64,000 nucleotides of DNA from CAVORB01 sp963698495 (GCA_963698495.1 CAVORB010000010.1:119217-183216); one strand, 5' to 3'; numbered from the stretch's first letter, positions 8,236 to 20,154 are shown. Translations and numbers: made by a program. The notes: generated from the sequence alone by a model not told the origin.

Positions 8236-9746
8236 GGCAGCATCTCGCCAATCGCGTAGCCGGTGTCCTGCCCCGCCATGGCCCGGGCGAAACGGAAATC
8301 CGCCGGAAACTGAGCGTAGATGGCGTACAGGGTCTCCCCCTGTGCCACCGGGTCTCCCAGCTTCTTCTCGAGTTCGACCCCGGCACCCTTGTCCAGCGGC
8401 GCTCCCGCCAGCCGCGCGATGCGCGCGATCTGGAAGTTGTCGATCGCCGTCACCACGCCGTCCACCGGTGCCGGTACCTCGTGGCGCAATCTTCCCAGGG
8501 GTATGGAGTCTGGATTGCGCCCCTGGGCCTCGATGATGGCCTCGAGCTTGGCCGCCGCCCGGCCCGAGTCCAGGATCTCGCGGGCCAGCTTATAGCCGGT
8601 GCCGCCGCGCACCCCCGGATCGAACTCCAGGATCTGGCCGGCCAGCAGCAGCGATTTCTCCCGCAGGTCCGCGGGTGCTCCGGCCTCGTTGTGCAACACC
8701 TGCAGGACGTCCTTCGCCTCCAGCACGGGTCCGACGCCGCGGCCGATCGGCTGCCGCCCATCGGTGATCAGGACCTGCACGTGCATGCCAAGGCTGTCCC
8801 CGACATATTCGAACAGCTTGCGCAGACGCAAGGCCTCGCTCTGGTGCCGGACCTTGGCCGTGGGACCCATGGGGATGTCCACTAGCAGGTGCGTCGACCC
8901 GGCCGCGACCTTCTTGGCCAGGATGGATGCCACCAATTGCCCCGGTGAATCCAGCGACAGCGGACGCTCGACCGCGATCAGGACATCGTCCGCCGGAGCC
9001 AGCCGCGCCGTGCCGCCCCAGGCCAGGCAGCCGCGCTCCCTGCGCACGATCTCCCGCAGGCGCTCGGGCGTGAGCTCTACGCGGGCCAGCACCTCCATGG
9101 TATCTGCCGTTCCGGCGGGGGAGGTGATGGCCCGGCTGGATGTCTTGGGTATGAGTAGACCGTGCGCGGCGACGATTGGCGTCACGATCATGGTGGTGCG
9201 GTTGCCGGGTACTCCGCCGATGCAGTGCTTGTCCGCCACCAGGTCCTCGCCCCAGTCCAGCCGCTCGCCACTCTCCACCATGGCCCGGGTGAGGTAGAGT
9301 ACCTCCTCGCGCTCCATTCCTGCCTGGGCGCAGGCGACGATGAACGCGGACATCTCGATCTTGGAGTAGCGGTTGTTGACGATGTCCCTCGCGATGGCCC
9401 GGTACTCGTCCTCGCCCAGCCGCTCACCCCGAATCTTGCGGTGCACGGCGCCCAGGGAGCCGGGGGGCTGGGCCTGGCTCACGGAGACGGGCGTTCCGGC
9501 CTCGACGCCCAGCTGCAGGAAGGCCTGTTCCGAAAGGCCCAACTCGTCCGGGGCCGTGATGGCGGCGTCGTCCACCACGTTCAACACCGCCAGCACCGGG
9601 GCCGGGCCGCCTTCCACCAGGATCTCCACCTTGCTCAGGGCCTGGAAACCCTCGCTGCGGTAGTGACCACAGTCACGGTGCAGGTAAGCGACGTTCTCCC
9701 GGTAGGTGTCGATAGCGACCCGACGCAACTTCAGACTGTTGGACAT
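8232..9746 (-). CDS. AMP/thymidine phosphorylase family protein (archaeal AMP-phosphorylase type)
   Basis: A 504-residue pyrimidine/AMP phosphorylase. It is longer than E. coli DeoA (440) because of an extra N-terminal domain of about 85 residues, as in archaeal AMP phosphorylases. The substrate loop DKHCIGGVPGNRTTM (172-186) has the GGVPGN form typical of AMP phosphorylases rather than the STGGVGD of thymidine phosphorylase. That predicts phosphorolysis of a nucleoside 5'-monophosphate to base plus ribose-1,5-bisphosphate. It overlaps the PRPP-synthetase-like gene by four bases. Database names often read thymidine phosphorylase, but the loop argues for the AMP type. Confidence 0.8.
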   Translation of the reverse strand: MSNSLKLRRVAIDTYRENVAYLHRDCGHYRSEGFQALSKVEILVEGGPAPVLAVLNVVDDAAITAPDELGLSEQAFLQLGVEAGTPVSVSQAQPPGSLGAVHRKIRGERLGEDEYRAIARDIVNNRYSKIEMSAFIVACAQAGMEREEVLYLTRAMVESGERLDWGEDLVADKHCIGGVPGNRTTMIVTPIVAAHGLLIPKTSSRAITSPAGTADTMEVLARVELTPERLREIVRRERGCLAWGGTARLAPADDVLIAVERPLSLDSPGQLVASILAKKVAAGSTHLLVDIPMGPTAKVRHQSEALRLRKLFEYVGDSLGMHVQVLITDGRQPIGRGVGPVLEAKDVLQVLHNEAGAPADLREKSLLLAGQILEFDPGVRGGTGYKLAREILDSGRAAAKLEAIIEAQGRNPDSIPLGRLRHEVPAPVDGVVTAIDNFQIARIARLAGAPLDKGAGVELEKKLGDPVAQGETLYAIYAQFPADFRFARAMAGQDTGYAIGEMLP

Positions 9747-10042
9747 CTTTGCGACCCATCAGATACCGGCGGCACGCCTCCCGCGACGCGCCCGCCGATT
9801 GCTACCATGACCGCAAGCATCGCCGATCGGCGCCCCGGGGACAATCCGGCGCCGCCCGCCTACGGGGCGAGCCTTTGCGTAAGATCACTTGGGTGCTAGC
9901 CTCCCGCGCTCGCTCACTGGACGAAGCGGAAAAGGCCCCTTCGTGCAGCCGCGGGAGTAACCCGGTATCATCCGTGCGAGCGAAATAGCGCTAGATCGAG
10001 TTTCCGCGCGAGCGCGCGCGGCGTCGCCCCAGGGAAGTCTTT
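9747..10042. other. Divergent intergenic region, phosphorylase / zapD
   Basis: This stretch holds the upstream regions of two divergent genes. I see no open frame with convincing start or codon use. A weak plus-strand pair TTGCGT/TAGCCT lies near 9875-9905. No strong hairpin or repeat was noticed. Confidence 0.4.
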
Positions 10043-10810
10043 GTGTCCAAGAAGCTAACGTTCGAACATCCCCTGAACGAACGGGTACGGTCCTTTCTGC
10101 GGATCGAGCACCTGTTTCGCAAGATCGCCCACTTCCAGCCCCAGGAAGCCCCCTGGGCAACCCGCGCCGCCGTCGAGGGCCTGCTGGACGTGGTCGCCAT
10201 CACCTCCAGGACTGACATCAAGTCAGAGCTCCTCAAGGAGCTCGATCGCAACTCCGCCACCCTGAACCGGATTCGGCGCCAGCCGGGGGTGGACCTGGCG
10301 ACGCTCGGAACCATCCTCGAGGACCTGCAACGTGCGGCCGCCGGGCTGCACGCCTTGAGCGGCCAGGTCGGCCAATCGGTGCGGGAGGACGAGTTCCTGA
10401 AGAGCGTGGCCCAACGCAGCTCAATCCCAGGCGGTACTTGCAGCTTCGACCTACCGCAATATCATCACTGGCTGACCCAACCCGCGGAGGCCCGCCAACG
10501 GCAGCTCGGCGCGTGGATGAGTGGTCTGCAACCCGTCAGCGAGGCCATCGACCTGGTGCTTTCCCTGGCTCGATCCAGTGCGACCCCGCGGCAGGTCACG
10601 GCTACCGACGGCTTCTTCCAGGAGGCATTGGACGTTCAGGCGCCCGCTCAGCTGGTGCGGATCACGCTGAACGGCAGTCAAGCGCTCTACCCCGAGATCA
10701 GCGGCCACAAGAACCGTTTCAGCATCCGGTTCCTAAGCTGCGGTCAGGTCGAGCGCCCCACCCAATGCCGCGAGGACGTCCCCTTCATTCTGACCTGCTG
10801 CGTGTTCTGA
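10043..10810 (+). CDS. zapD: Cell division protein ZapD
   Basis: ZapD crosslinks FtsZ filaments at the septum. The 255-residue protein matches the family in length and in its start, SKKLTFEHPLNERVRSFLR. It is helical in its first half and ends in the beta-rich VPFILTCCVF typical of the family. The start is GTG, with AGGGAAG six bases upstream. It is followed 15 bases later by yacG, the usual gammaproteobacterial order; coaE, normally upstream, is not here. Confidence 0.93.
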   Translation: MSKKLTFEHPLNERVRSFLRIEHLFRKIAHFQPQEAPWATRAAVEGLLDVVAITSRTDIKSELLKELDRNSATLNRIRRQPGVDLATLGTILEDLQRAAAGLHALSGQVGQSVREDEFLKSVAQRSSIPGGTCSFDLPQYHHWLTQPAEARQRQLGAWMSGLQPVSEAIDLVLSLARSSATPRQVTATDGFFQEALDVQAPAQLVRITLNGSQALYPEISGHKNRFSIRFLSCGQVERPTQCREDVPFILTCCVF

Positions 10811-10825
10811 CACTTAGCTCTCCGC

Positions 10826-11020
10826 ATGAGTAAGACCGTCGCCTGCCCAACCTGCGGCAAACCCGTCGCTTGGTCACCAGATTCCAAGTGGCGTCCCTTC
10901 TGCAGCGAACGCTGCCGCCTCATCGATCTCGGCGAATGGTTCGAGGAGCGCCACCGCATCCCGGGCCGGACCGAGGAATCCGTCCCGTGGGACCAGGACC
11001 CGGAAAACGGGCCCCACTAA
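10826..11020 (+). CDS. yacG: DNA gyrase inhibitor YacG
   Basis: A 64-residue zinc-finger protein that in E. coli binds GyrB and blocks its DNA binding. The four zinc cysteines are C7, C10, C26 and C30 (CPTC...CSERC), followed by the family's RLIDLGEWF. It follows zapD directly. It is convergent with the mutT-thiE gene, with only nine bases between the stops. Confidence 0.95.
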   Translation: MSKTVACPTCGKPVAWSPDSKWRPFCSERCRLIDLGEWFEERHRIPGRTEESVPWDQDPENGPH

Positions 11021-11029
11021 CGGGACGGA

Positions 11030-12028
11030 TCACTCGCCGCCACGGATCCCAGCGCGCGGCCACAGCCCGCGAATGGCGGCGACACCCTGTGCGCCGCACT
11101 CGAACGCCATAGTCAGATCCGCTGGAGTGAGGCCGCCCAAAGCGTAAACGGGCAACGCGGCGCGGTCGGCCAAGGCGGCGAATCCTTTCCAACCGAGGGG
11201 AACGGCGCCCGGGTGGGTTCGGGTGGCCTTCACCGGGGACAGGAGAGCGTAATCCAGCCCAAGACGGGCCGCCTGCTCCAGGTCGCGGGGATGATGGCAA
11301 GACGCGCCCACCCACCAGCCCTCCCGCCTCGGGCGCTGATCCAGCCGGGTCAAGCGCGATGCGGTGAGGTGCAAACCGTGGCATGGCAGGTCCCCGGCCA
11401 GCACCGGATCGCGGTTCAACAGGAGCCTGGCGGCGTGGCGCTCACACAGAGGAAAGGCCATCTCGGCGAGCCTCCCGTACTGGGCATCATCCAGTGCGTG
11501 AGCGCGAAGCTGGACGAGCCGCACTCCCGACTCCAGGGCCGCGTCCAGGCGGGCGAGAAAGCATCCCAGGTCCTGCGGATCAGGGCCCGTGATCAGATAG
11601 AGCGCTGGCAGCCGGAGGGCCGAGATGATGGGGCGATCCGCCGCGGGGAAGCGCTCCGGGCGCATCGCCATCGGCAACACCCAGTCCAGGGGCTGGTCCT
11701 CCCGCCCCCGGGGGTCGCCTTCGTACGCACTCACCCGATACACGTCCAACAGGACGTGGCGGTCGCCGTAGTCGTGTCGGACGCGGATCAGCGGCCGCTG
11801 CGCGAGCACCCGGATCCCGAGCTCCTCGTACAGCTCCCGCGCCAAGCCCTGCCGCGGCGTCTCGCCGGGCTCCAGCTTGCCCCCCGGGAACTCCCACAGA
11901 CCGCCCTGATGGACGTGATCCGGCCGCTTGGTGATCAGGACTCGCCCCTGGCCATCCTCCACCGCGCCCGCGGCGACGTGGATTCGCCTATTCACGCCTG
12001 CCGCGTCTTTGGCGCCCCGGCGCGCCAA
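11030..12028 (-). CDS. mutT: Nudix hydrolase (MutT) fused to a ThiE-like domain
   Basis: A 332-residue fusion. The N-terminal half is a MutT-type Nudix domain that removes 8-oxo-dGTP, with a complete Nudix box GGKLEPGETPRQGLARELYE running into ELGI at about 49-72. The C-terminal half resembles thiamine phosphate synthase/TenI. However, the ThiE substrate motifs are changed: QLRAH replaces QLRxK, LLLNRDP replaces the INDR-type segment, and GLHLTAS replaces GVHLGQ. TMP synthase activity is therefore unlikely. The start is TTG at 12028 or GTG at 11995; the latter would begin just before RRIHVAAG. It lies three bases downstream of argJ. Confidence 0.88.
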   Translation of the reverse strand: MARRGAKDAAGVNRRIHVAAGAVEDGQGRVLITKRPDHVHQGGLWEFPGGKLEPGETPRQGLARELYEELGIRVLAQRPLIRVRHDYGDRHVLLDVYRVSAYEGDPRGREDQPLDWVLPMAMRPERFPAADRPIISALRLPALYLITGPDPQDLGCFLARLDAALESGVRLVQLRAHALDDAQYGRLAEMAFPLCERHAARLLLNRDPVLAGDLPCHGLHLTASRLTRLDQRPRREGWWVGASCHHPRDLEQAARLGLDYALLSPVKATRTHPGAVPLGWKGFAALADRAALPVYALGGLTPADLTMAFECGAQGVAAIRGLWPRAGIRGGE

Positions 12029-12031
12029 CGT

Positions 12032-13243
12032 TCAGGTCCGGTACTCGGCGTTGATGCGGACGTAGTCGTAGGACAGGTCGCAGGTCAGCACCCGCGCGGC
12101 CGCCGAGCCGCGGGCCAGCGCGACGCGGATGCCGATCTCGCTTCCGGCCATGGCCCCACGCCCCGCCTCCTCCGTGTAATCGGGATCGCGCCCGCCGTCG
12201 CGCACGATGGCCACCCCGCCAAGCCAGATGCGCACCGATTGGATATCCAGATCCTTCAACCCCGCGCGGCCGACGGCGGCCAGAATGCGTCCCCAGTTGG
12301 GATCGGAGGCGAACAGCGCAGTCTTCACCAGGGGCGAATGGGCGATCGTGTACGCCACCTGCCGCGCCTCGGATGCGTCCCTGGCCTCCTCCACCAGAAC
12401 GGTCACCAGCTTGGTGGCACCCTCGGCATCGCGCACGATCGCGGTCGCCAGATCCCGACAAACCGCCTCCACCGCCTCGCAAAGGGCCGCGAAATCAGGC
12501 GATCCCGGATCCTGCAGGGGCTCGTTGCCCAGGCTCCCGGCGGCGGCGAGCACACAGGCGTCGTTGGTGGAGGTATCGCCATCGACCGTGATCGCGTTGA
12601 AGGACACGTCCATCGCCTCGCGCAGACAGCGCGCCAGCAGCTCCTGGTCCACCGCCACATCGGTGGCGAGAAAGGCGAGCATCGTGGCCATGTCCGGACA
12701 GATCATGCCCGCACCCTTGGCCATGCCCGAGACCACGGCCGTGCGCCCCGCCACCGCAAAACGGCGCGAGGCGAGCTTGGGCACGGTGTCCGTGGTCATG
12801 ATCGCGCGCGCCGCCTCCGGCCAAGCCGTTTCCCGCAGCCTCTCCAGGGCTCCGTCAAGGACGGCCGTCAGGCGGTCAACCGGCAGCGGCTCGCCAATGA
12901 CGCCGGTGGAGAAGGGCAGCACCTCCTGGGTGCGGCAACCGGCGCGGTCGGCGAGGGCGGAGCAGCTCGCCTCGGCATCGGTGAGTCCGCGAGCGCCCGT
13001 TCCGGCATTCGCGTTTCCCGAATTGATCAGGAGATACCGCGGCATATGGGACCCGAGATGCCGCCGAGCGACCACCACCGGCGCCGCGCAGAAGGCGTTG
13101 CGGGTGAATACGGCCGCGCAACGCGCGCCCGCTGGCAGCTCGAGCAACGCCACGTCGTCCCGCCCCTGGTAGCGGATTCCCGCCGCCGCCGTCGCCAGCC
13201 GCACCCCTGGCACCGGCTGAAAGGGAGTCAGGTGGTCGGTCAT
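12032..13243 (-). CDS. argJ: Bifunctional ornithine acetyltransferase / N-acetylglutamate synthase ArgJ
   Basis: ArgJ recycles the acetyl group from N-acetylornithine to glutamate in arginine synthesis. The 403 residues are normal for the family. The self-cleavage site is in KGAGMICPDMATML, with T187 as the nucleophile that becomes the start of the beta chain. The ATG at 13243 is chosen because the protein then starts MTDHLTPFQPVPGVRLATAAAG as usual. The frame extends upstream into the 3' end of secA in another frame, which is a shadow. It is downstream of secA, as in Pseudomonas-type genomes. Confidence 0.95.
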   Translation of the reverse strand: MTDHLTPFQPVPGVRLATAAAGIRYQGRDDVALLELPAGARCAAVFTRNAFCAAPVVVARRHLGSHMPRYLLINSGNANAGTGARGLTDAEASCSALADRAGCRTQEVLPFSTGVIGEPLPVDRLTAVLDGALERLRETAWPEAARAIMTTDTVPKLASRRFAVAGRTAVVSGMAKGAGMICPDMATMLAFLATDVAVDQELLARCLREAMDVSFNAITVDGDTSTNDACVLAAAGSLGNEPLQDPGSPDFAALCEAVEAVCRDLATAIVRDAEGATKLVTVLVEEARDASEARQVAYTIAHSPLVKTALFASDPNWGRILAAVGRAGLKDLDIQSVRIWLGGVAIVRDGGRDPDYTEEAGRGAMAGSEIGIRVALARGSAAARVLTCDLSYDYVRINAEYRT

Positions 13244-13301
13244 TTCAATCTCGGCCCTCGGCACCTGCTCGCAACCCGCAGCCAAGCTACTGGCCCTCGC
13301 C

Positions 13302-16118
<2,817 letters not shown>

Positions 16119-16346
16119 AAACAGGGGGTTCCGGGGGGCGGAAAAATAGCGGAATCATACCCGAAAGTAGCGGCCGGCGCAGTCGCGCGCGGACGGCCGT
16201 TTTGATCGGGTCGTCCGGGCTCAGCGCCCCGCAGAGCACGGAGCACGAGGGCGACGATTCGAGGACGCCTGCGCTCGCGCCTGCTTGACGGACTGCGGAC
16301 GATGCGCGGAATCAGGAAACGCCGGGCCGACGGGGCAACGGGCTTC

Positions 16347-17276
16347 TCAGCCCTCTGACGTGCGGTTCCTCACGCCGACGAATTTCAGGGGGTCGACCTG
16401 CTCGCCGTCCTTCAGGACCTCGAAATGTAGGTGAGGGCCGGTAGCGCGACCGCTCGATCCCAGGGTGGCGATGACCTGCCCCTGCTTCACCAGATCGCCC
16501 TCCTTCACCTTCAGCTCCTGGTTATGGGCGTACCGCGTCACCAGGCCGTTGCCGTGGCGGATCTCGACCGTGCGCCCGAATCCGTTTCGGGTCTCGGCCA
16601 GGATCACCAGGCCATCTGCCACGGCGACGATGGGCGCGCCGCGCTTGCCGGCAAAGTCGACGCCGAGGTGCAGGCTGCCCTTGCGATTGATCGGGTCCTT
16701 GCGGTACCCGAACTTGGAGGTGATGAACCCGGACAGCACCGGGCTGCCGGCCGGCAGGATTTCAGCGTCGAGATCGCGCTCCATGATGAGGCGCTCGAGG
16801 AGGCTAAGCTTGTCACCCCGATCCTGAAGCTCGCTGAACAGATTGTTCATCTCTTCGGTGAGCTCCGCGACCGTCGTCTCGGTGACCTCGGACGGCTCGG
16901 GACCACCAAGCGGCGGCGGGTTCTCGAAATCGAACTCCTCGGCACTCAAGCCTGCCATCTGCACCAGGCGGTCGCCCAGGGCGTTGAGACGCAGCATTTC
17001 CGCCTGCATCTGCCCGAGCCGCCCGCTTAACGCATCCAGGTGGGACGTCGCCTCCCGCCTGGCCGTGTCGAGCTGAGCGCGCTCACGTTCCAGGTAGGCC
17101 GAAACCGCCGCCATGGTCGCGCCAACTTGCGCCTCGCCACGGGCGATCGTCAGGCCGTACCAGAACCCGCCGCCGCCCACGGCCGCCACGACTCCCGCTA
17201 GCGCGAGGCCGACCAGAACGGACCGGATGCTGGAGCCAGCGCCAACCCCGGCGCGTCGATGCAGAGACTTCGTCAT
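16347..17276 (-). CDS. Membrane-anchored M23 family peptidase
   Basis: A 309-residue protein with one N-terminal membrane helix (about residues 18-42). A coiled coil covers about 60-170 and a LytM/M23 domain about 180-300. The zinc and catalytic motifs are intact: HLGVDF (H-x3-D) and HLHFEV (HxH). It could therefore cut peptidoglycan cross-bridges, or activate amidases if it acts like EnvC. The ATG at 17276 is preferred; a TTG at 17294 is possible. The gene between secA and the dciA/lpxC region commonly codes for this type. It is divergent from dciA by about 80 bases. Confidence 0.88.
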   Translation of the reverse strand: MTKSLHRRAGVGAGSSIRSVLVGLALAGVVAAVGGGGFWYGLTIARGEAQVGATMAAVSAYLERERAQLDTARREATSHLDALSGRLGQMQAEMLRLNALGDRLVQMAGLSAEEFDFENPPPLGGPEPSEVTETTVAELTEEMNNLFSELQDRGDKLSLLERLIMERDLDAEILPAGSPVLSGFITSKFGYRKDPINRKGSLHLGVDFAGKRGAPIVAVADGLVILAETRNGFGRTVEIRHGNGLVTRYAHNQELKVKEGDLVKQGQVIATLGSSGRATGPHLHFEVLKDGEQVDPLKFVGVRNRTSEG

Positions 17277-17355
17277 GGCTGTTACCAAGTGCAAAAAACC
17301 CCGCTATCCTACCAGGGAACACGCACAGCCCAAAATTGGCCTCCTGTCCAGGATC

Positions 17356-17829
17356 ATGCCCAGACGCTTCCAGCAGGCCGCGCGCTACCTTCAGGGGAGC
17401 GGCGCGCTAGGCGATCTCCTCGCCTGCATTGAACGAAACGCGGAGCTGCTGCGGGCCGTCCGGCGCGCGCTCCCCCCTCCGCTTGACGCCCATTGCCTCC
17501 ACGCGGGGATTGAAGACCGAACCCTCACGCTGGTTAGCGACAGCCCGGTTTGGGCGTCGCGGCTACGCTTTCTCGCACCCGAGGTGCAGCGAGCGCTGAA
17601 TGCCAATCAGGGCGGCGTTGCGAGCATCCGCGTCCGCGTTCAGCCGGTTTCGAGCCACGTCGCGCACCGCGGCTCGGCGGTGACCAGGCCCGCACTTTCC
17701 GCGGCGACGATCAAGCACCTGCTCGTGACGGCAGAGAACGTGGCGGACGAAGGGATCGCCGCGGCGCTCCGCCGATTGGCGGAGGCCGGGAAGCAAGATC
17801 AGGCGGAAGCGGCCAAGGGACGCATGTAG
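17356..17829 (+). CDS. dciA: DciA-like (DUF721) replicative helicase loader
   Basis: A 157-residue protein of the DUF721/DciA family, the ancestral DnaB helicase operator in bacteria lacking DnaC. The KH-like N-terminal part has the typical DSPVWASRLRFLAPEVQRAL segment (residues about 56-75), followed by a low-complexity Ala-rich tail. The ATG at 17356 has AGGA just upstream, though the spacing is short. Its 3' end runs 31 bases into the convergent lpxC gene. No dnaC-like gene is seen in the window. Confidence 0.8.
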   Translation: MPRRFQQAARYLQGSGALGDLLACIERNAELLRAVRRALPPPLDAHCLHAGIEDRTLTLVSDSPVWASRLRFLAPEVQRALNANQGGVASIRVRVQPVSSHVAHRGSAVTRPALSAATIKHLLVTAENVADEGIAAALRRLAEAGKQDQAEAAKGRM

Positions 17830-18713
17830 GAAATTGGCGACTGCTCGGTTTCCTCGAACGTGACCTCTTCCCAGGCGCTCTCATCGGCCATCAAGGCGCG
17901 CAGCAGACGGTTGTTGAGCGCATGGCCGGACTTGTGGCCGCGAAAGGCCCCGATCAGCGAGTGCCCGAGCAAGTACAGATCGCCGATGGCATCCAGGATC
18001 TTGTGCTTCACGAACTCATCCTCGTAGCGCAGCCCCTCTTCGTTCAGCACCCGGTAGTCGTCGACCACCACCGCGTTGTCCATGCTGCCGCCGAGGGCAA
18101 GGCGCTGCTGACGCAGGGCTTCGATGTCACGCAGGAAACCGAAGGTGCGGGCGCGACTGACCTCCTTGACGAACGAGGTCGTGGAGAAATCGATCGCCGC
18201 CGACTGCGTCCTGGACACGAAAGCCGGGTGATCGAAGTCGATGGAGAACTCGACCTTGAAGCCATCGAAGGGCTCGAACAGCGCGTACTTGTCGCCGTCC
18301 TCGACGCATACCGGGCGCTTGATGCGTATGAACCGCTTGGGGCGATTCTGCTCCTCCACCCCGGCCGACTGAATCAGGAACACGAAGGGGCCCGCGCTGC
18401 CGTCCATGATGGGCACCTCGGGCGCGCTGACATCGACGTACGCGTTGTCTATGCCAAGCCCGGCGAATGCAGACAGCAGATGCTCCACGGTGGAGATGCG
18501 AACGTCCCCATTCACCAGCGTGGTGGACAGGCGCGTATCCCCGACATTGTCTGGACCGGCGTGAATCTCGACCGGCTGCGGCAAGTCTACCCGGCGAAAA
18601 ACGATACCGGTGTCGGGCGCCGCCGGCCGCAGCGTCAGGTAGACCTTATCGCCCGTATGCAGTCCAACACCGGTGGCCCGGATCACGTTCTTGAGGGTTC
18701 GCTGCCTGATCAT
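17799..18713 (-). CDS. lpxC: UDP-3-O-acyl-N-acetylglucosamine deacetylase LpxC
   Basis: LpxC is the committed step of lipid A synthesis and a cytoplasmic zinc enzyme. The 304 residues fit E. coli LpxC (305). Zinc and catalytic residues line up: H78 (STVEH), H237 and D241 (HKILDAIGD), and H264 (GHKSGH). The ATG at 18713 gives the standard start MIRQRTLKNVIRATGVGLHTG. It follows ftsZ with a 259-base gap that carries its own likely promoter. The gene ends within the convergent dciA tail. Confidence 0.97.
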   Translation of the reverse strand: MIRQRTLKNVIRATGVGLHTGDKVYLTLRPAAPDTGIVFRRVDLPQPVEIHAGPDNVGDTRLSTTLVNGDVRISTVEHLLSAFAGLGIDNAYVDVSAPEVPIMDGSAGPFVFLIQSAGVEEQNRPKRFIRIKRPVCVEDGDKYALFEPFDGFKVEFSIDFDHPAFVSRTQSAAIDFSTTSFVKEVSRARTFGFLRDIEALRQQRLALGGSMDNAVVVDDYRVLNEEGLRYEDEFVKHKILDAIGDLYLLGHSLIGAFRGHKSGHALNNRLLRALMADESAWEEVTFEETEQSPISYMRPLAASA

Positions 18714-18895
18714 CGTTGCCTGTCTCCCATCGCGTCCGATACCCGTTCGGAGATCCCGACACCCGGCTGGTCGAACTGCATGCGGCTGAAGGGATGCCGG
18801 CCTGTACCACCCGGCCGGCCGTGCTAACCTTGCTCGCCGCCCCTCAGGCAACCATGCCGAGGGATCACCCGAGGTTCGGTTAGGGTTTTCCCGCA

Positions 18896-18924
18896 TTTTT
18901 ATCAGGAACGAACCGCCTTTGCAA
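18896..18924 (-). promoter_or_regulatory. Candidate lpxC promoter
   Basis: On the minus strand TTGCAA (18919-18924) and TAAAAA (18896-18901) are 17 bases apart in the ftsZ-lpxC gap. The perfect palindrome GGGTTAACCC (18960-18969) lies between this site and the ftsZ stop. Confidence 0.4.
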
Positions 18925-18972
18925 GAAAATCTCTTGATTTTGTTTGTGATCCTCCCTCGGGGTTAACCCTAG

Positions 18973-20154
18973 CTAATCGGCCTGCCGGCGCAGAAAAGCA
19001 GGGATATCCAGGAAATCCATGTCCGCCTCGCGGTTCGGGTCAGCCTGCGCCTTCAGCGCCGCCGAACCATGGGAGTTGCGCACATAGGTGGGACGGTCCA
19101 TGCCGGTGTAGTCCGGGATGACCGAGTCGCCGCGCTCGCTGGCGACCACGCGCAGCGGGGACTCGTCTTTCCCGGCCTCCCGCTCCCGTGCGCGGCGCCC
19201 CTCTCCCAGGCCCGTGGCGACCACGGTCACCCGCAGCTCGGCGTCGAGCTCGGGATCGATGACGGTTCCCACCACCACCGTGGCGTCGTCGTCGGCGAAG
19301 TCGCGCACCGTGTTGCCGACCTCGTCGAACTCGCCGATGGAGAGGCTCATGCCGGCGGTGATGTTGACCAGAATGCCCTTGGCGCCGGCGAGGTCGATGT
19401 CCTCGAGCAAGGGGCTGTTGATCGCAGCCTCCGCCGCTTCGCGCGCCCGGTTCTCGCCGGTGGCCGCGCCCGTTCCCATCATCGCCTGCCCCATCTCCGA
19501 CATGACGGTCTTCACGTCCGCGAAGTCCACGTTGATCAGTCCCGGCCGGGTGATCAGCTCGGCGATGCCCTGGGTCGCGTTGAGGAGGACGTCGTTGGCC
19601 GCCTTGAAGGCGTTGAGCAGGCTCATTTCCTTCCCGAGCACCGCGAGCAGCTTCTCGTTCGGGATCGTGATGAGGGAGTCCACGTGCGCCCCGAGCTCCT
19701 TGATCCCCTGCTCCGCGATCTTCATGCGCTTGCTGCCCTCGAACGGGAAGGGCTTGGTGACCACCGCGACGGTCAGGATACCCAGCTGCTTGGCGACCTC
19801 CGCCACCACCGGCGCCGCGCCGGTGCCGGTGCCGCCGCCCATGCCGGCGGTGATGAAGATCATGTCCGCCCCCTCGAGCGCGTCCTCGATGCGGTCCCGG
19901 TCCTCCATCGCCGACTGCTTACCCACCGCCGGGTCGGCGCCGGCCCCGAGGCCCTTGGTGATGCCAGACCCAAGCTGCAGAATCGTCTTCACGTTGGAGT
20001 GCTTCAGCGCCTGGGCGTCCGTGTTCGCACAGATGAAATCGACGCCTTCGATGGACGACTCGACCATGTGATTGACGGCATTCCCGCCGCCGCCACCGAC
20101 ACCGATGACCTTGATCACCGCATTCTGGGTGTGGGTATCCATTAGCTCGAACAT
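18973..20154 (-). CDS. ftsZ: Cell division protein FtsZ
   Basis: FtsZ is the tubulin-like GTPase that forms the Z ring. It has 393 residues, with the GGGGGNAVNHM nucleotide motif at 20-30 and the tubulin signature GGGTGTG at 106-112. A linker leads to the C-terminal DFLDIPAFLRRQAD peptide that binds FtsA, ZipA and ZapD. GAGGAG lies nine bases before the ATG. It is the last gene of the dcw run, 141 bases after ftsA. Confidence 0.99.
   Translation of the reverse strand: MFELMDTHTQNAVIKVIGVGGGGGNAVNHMVESSIEGVDFICANTDAQALKHSNVKTILQLGSGITKGLGAGADPAVGKQSAMEDRDRIEDALEGADMIFITAGMGGGTGTGAAPVVAEVAKQLGILTVAVVTKPFPFEGSKRMKIAEQGIKELGAHVDSLITIPNEKLLAVLGKEMSLLNAFKAANDVLLNATQGIAELITRPGLINVDFADVKTVMSEMGQAMMGTGAATGENRAREAAEAAINSPLLEDIDLAGAKGILVNITAGMSLSIGEFDEVGNTVRDFADDDATVVVGTVIDPELDAELRVTVVATGLGEGRRAREREAGKDESPLRVVASERGDSVIPDYTGMDRPTYVRNSHGSAALKAQADPNREADMDFLDIPAFLRRQAD

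Noticed and set aside
6595..8259. 554-residue plus-strand frame across the PhoX-like and PRPP-like genes
   Set aside because: It spans a terminator and two well-supported minus-strand genes.
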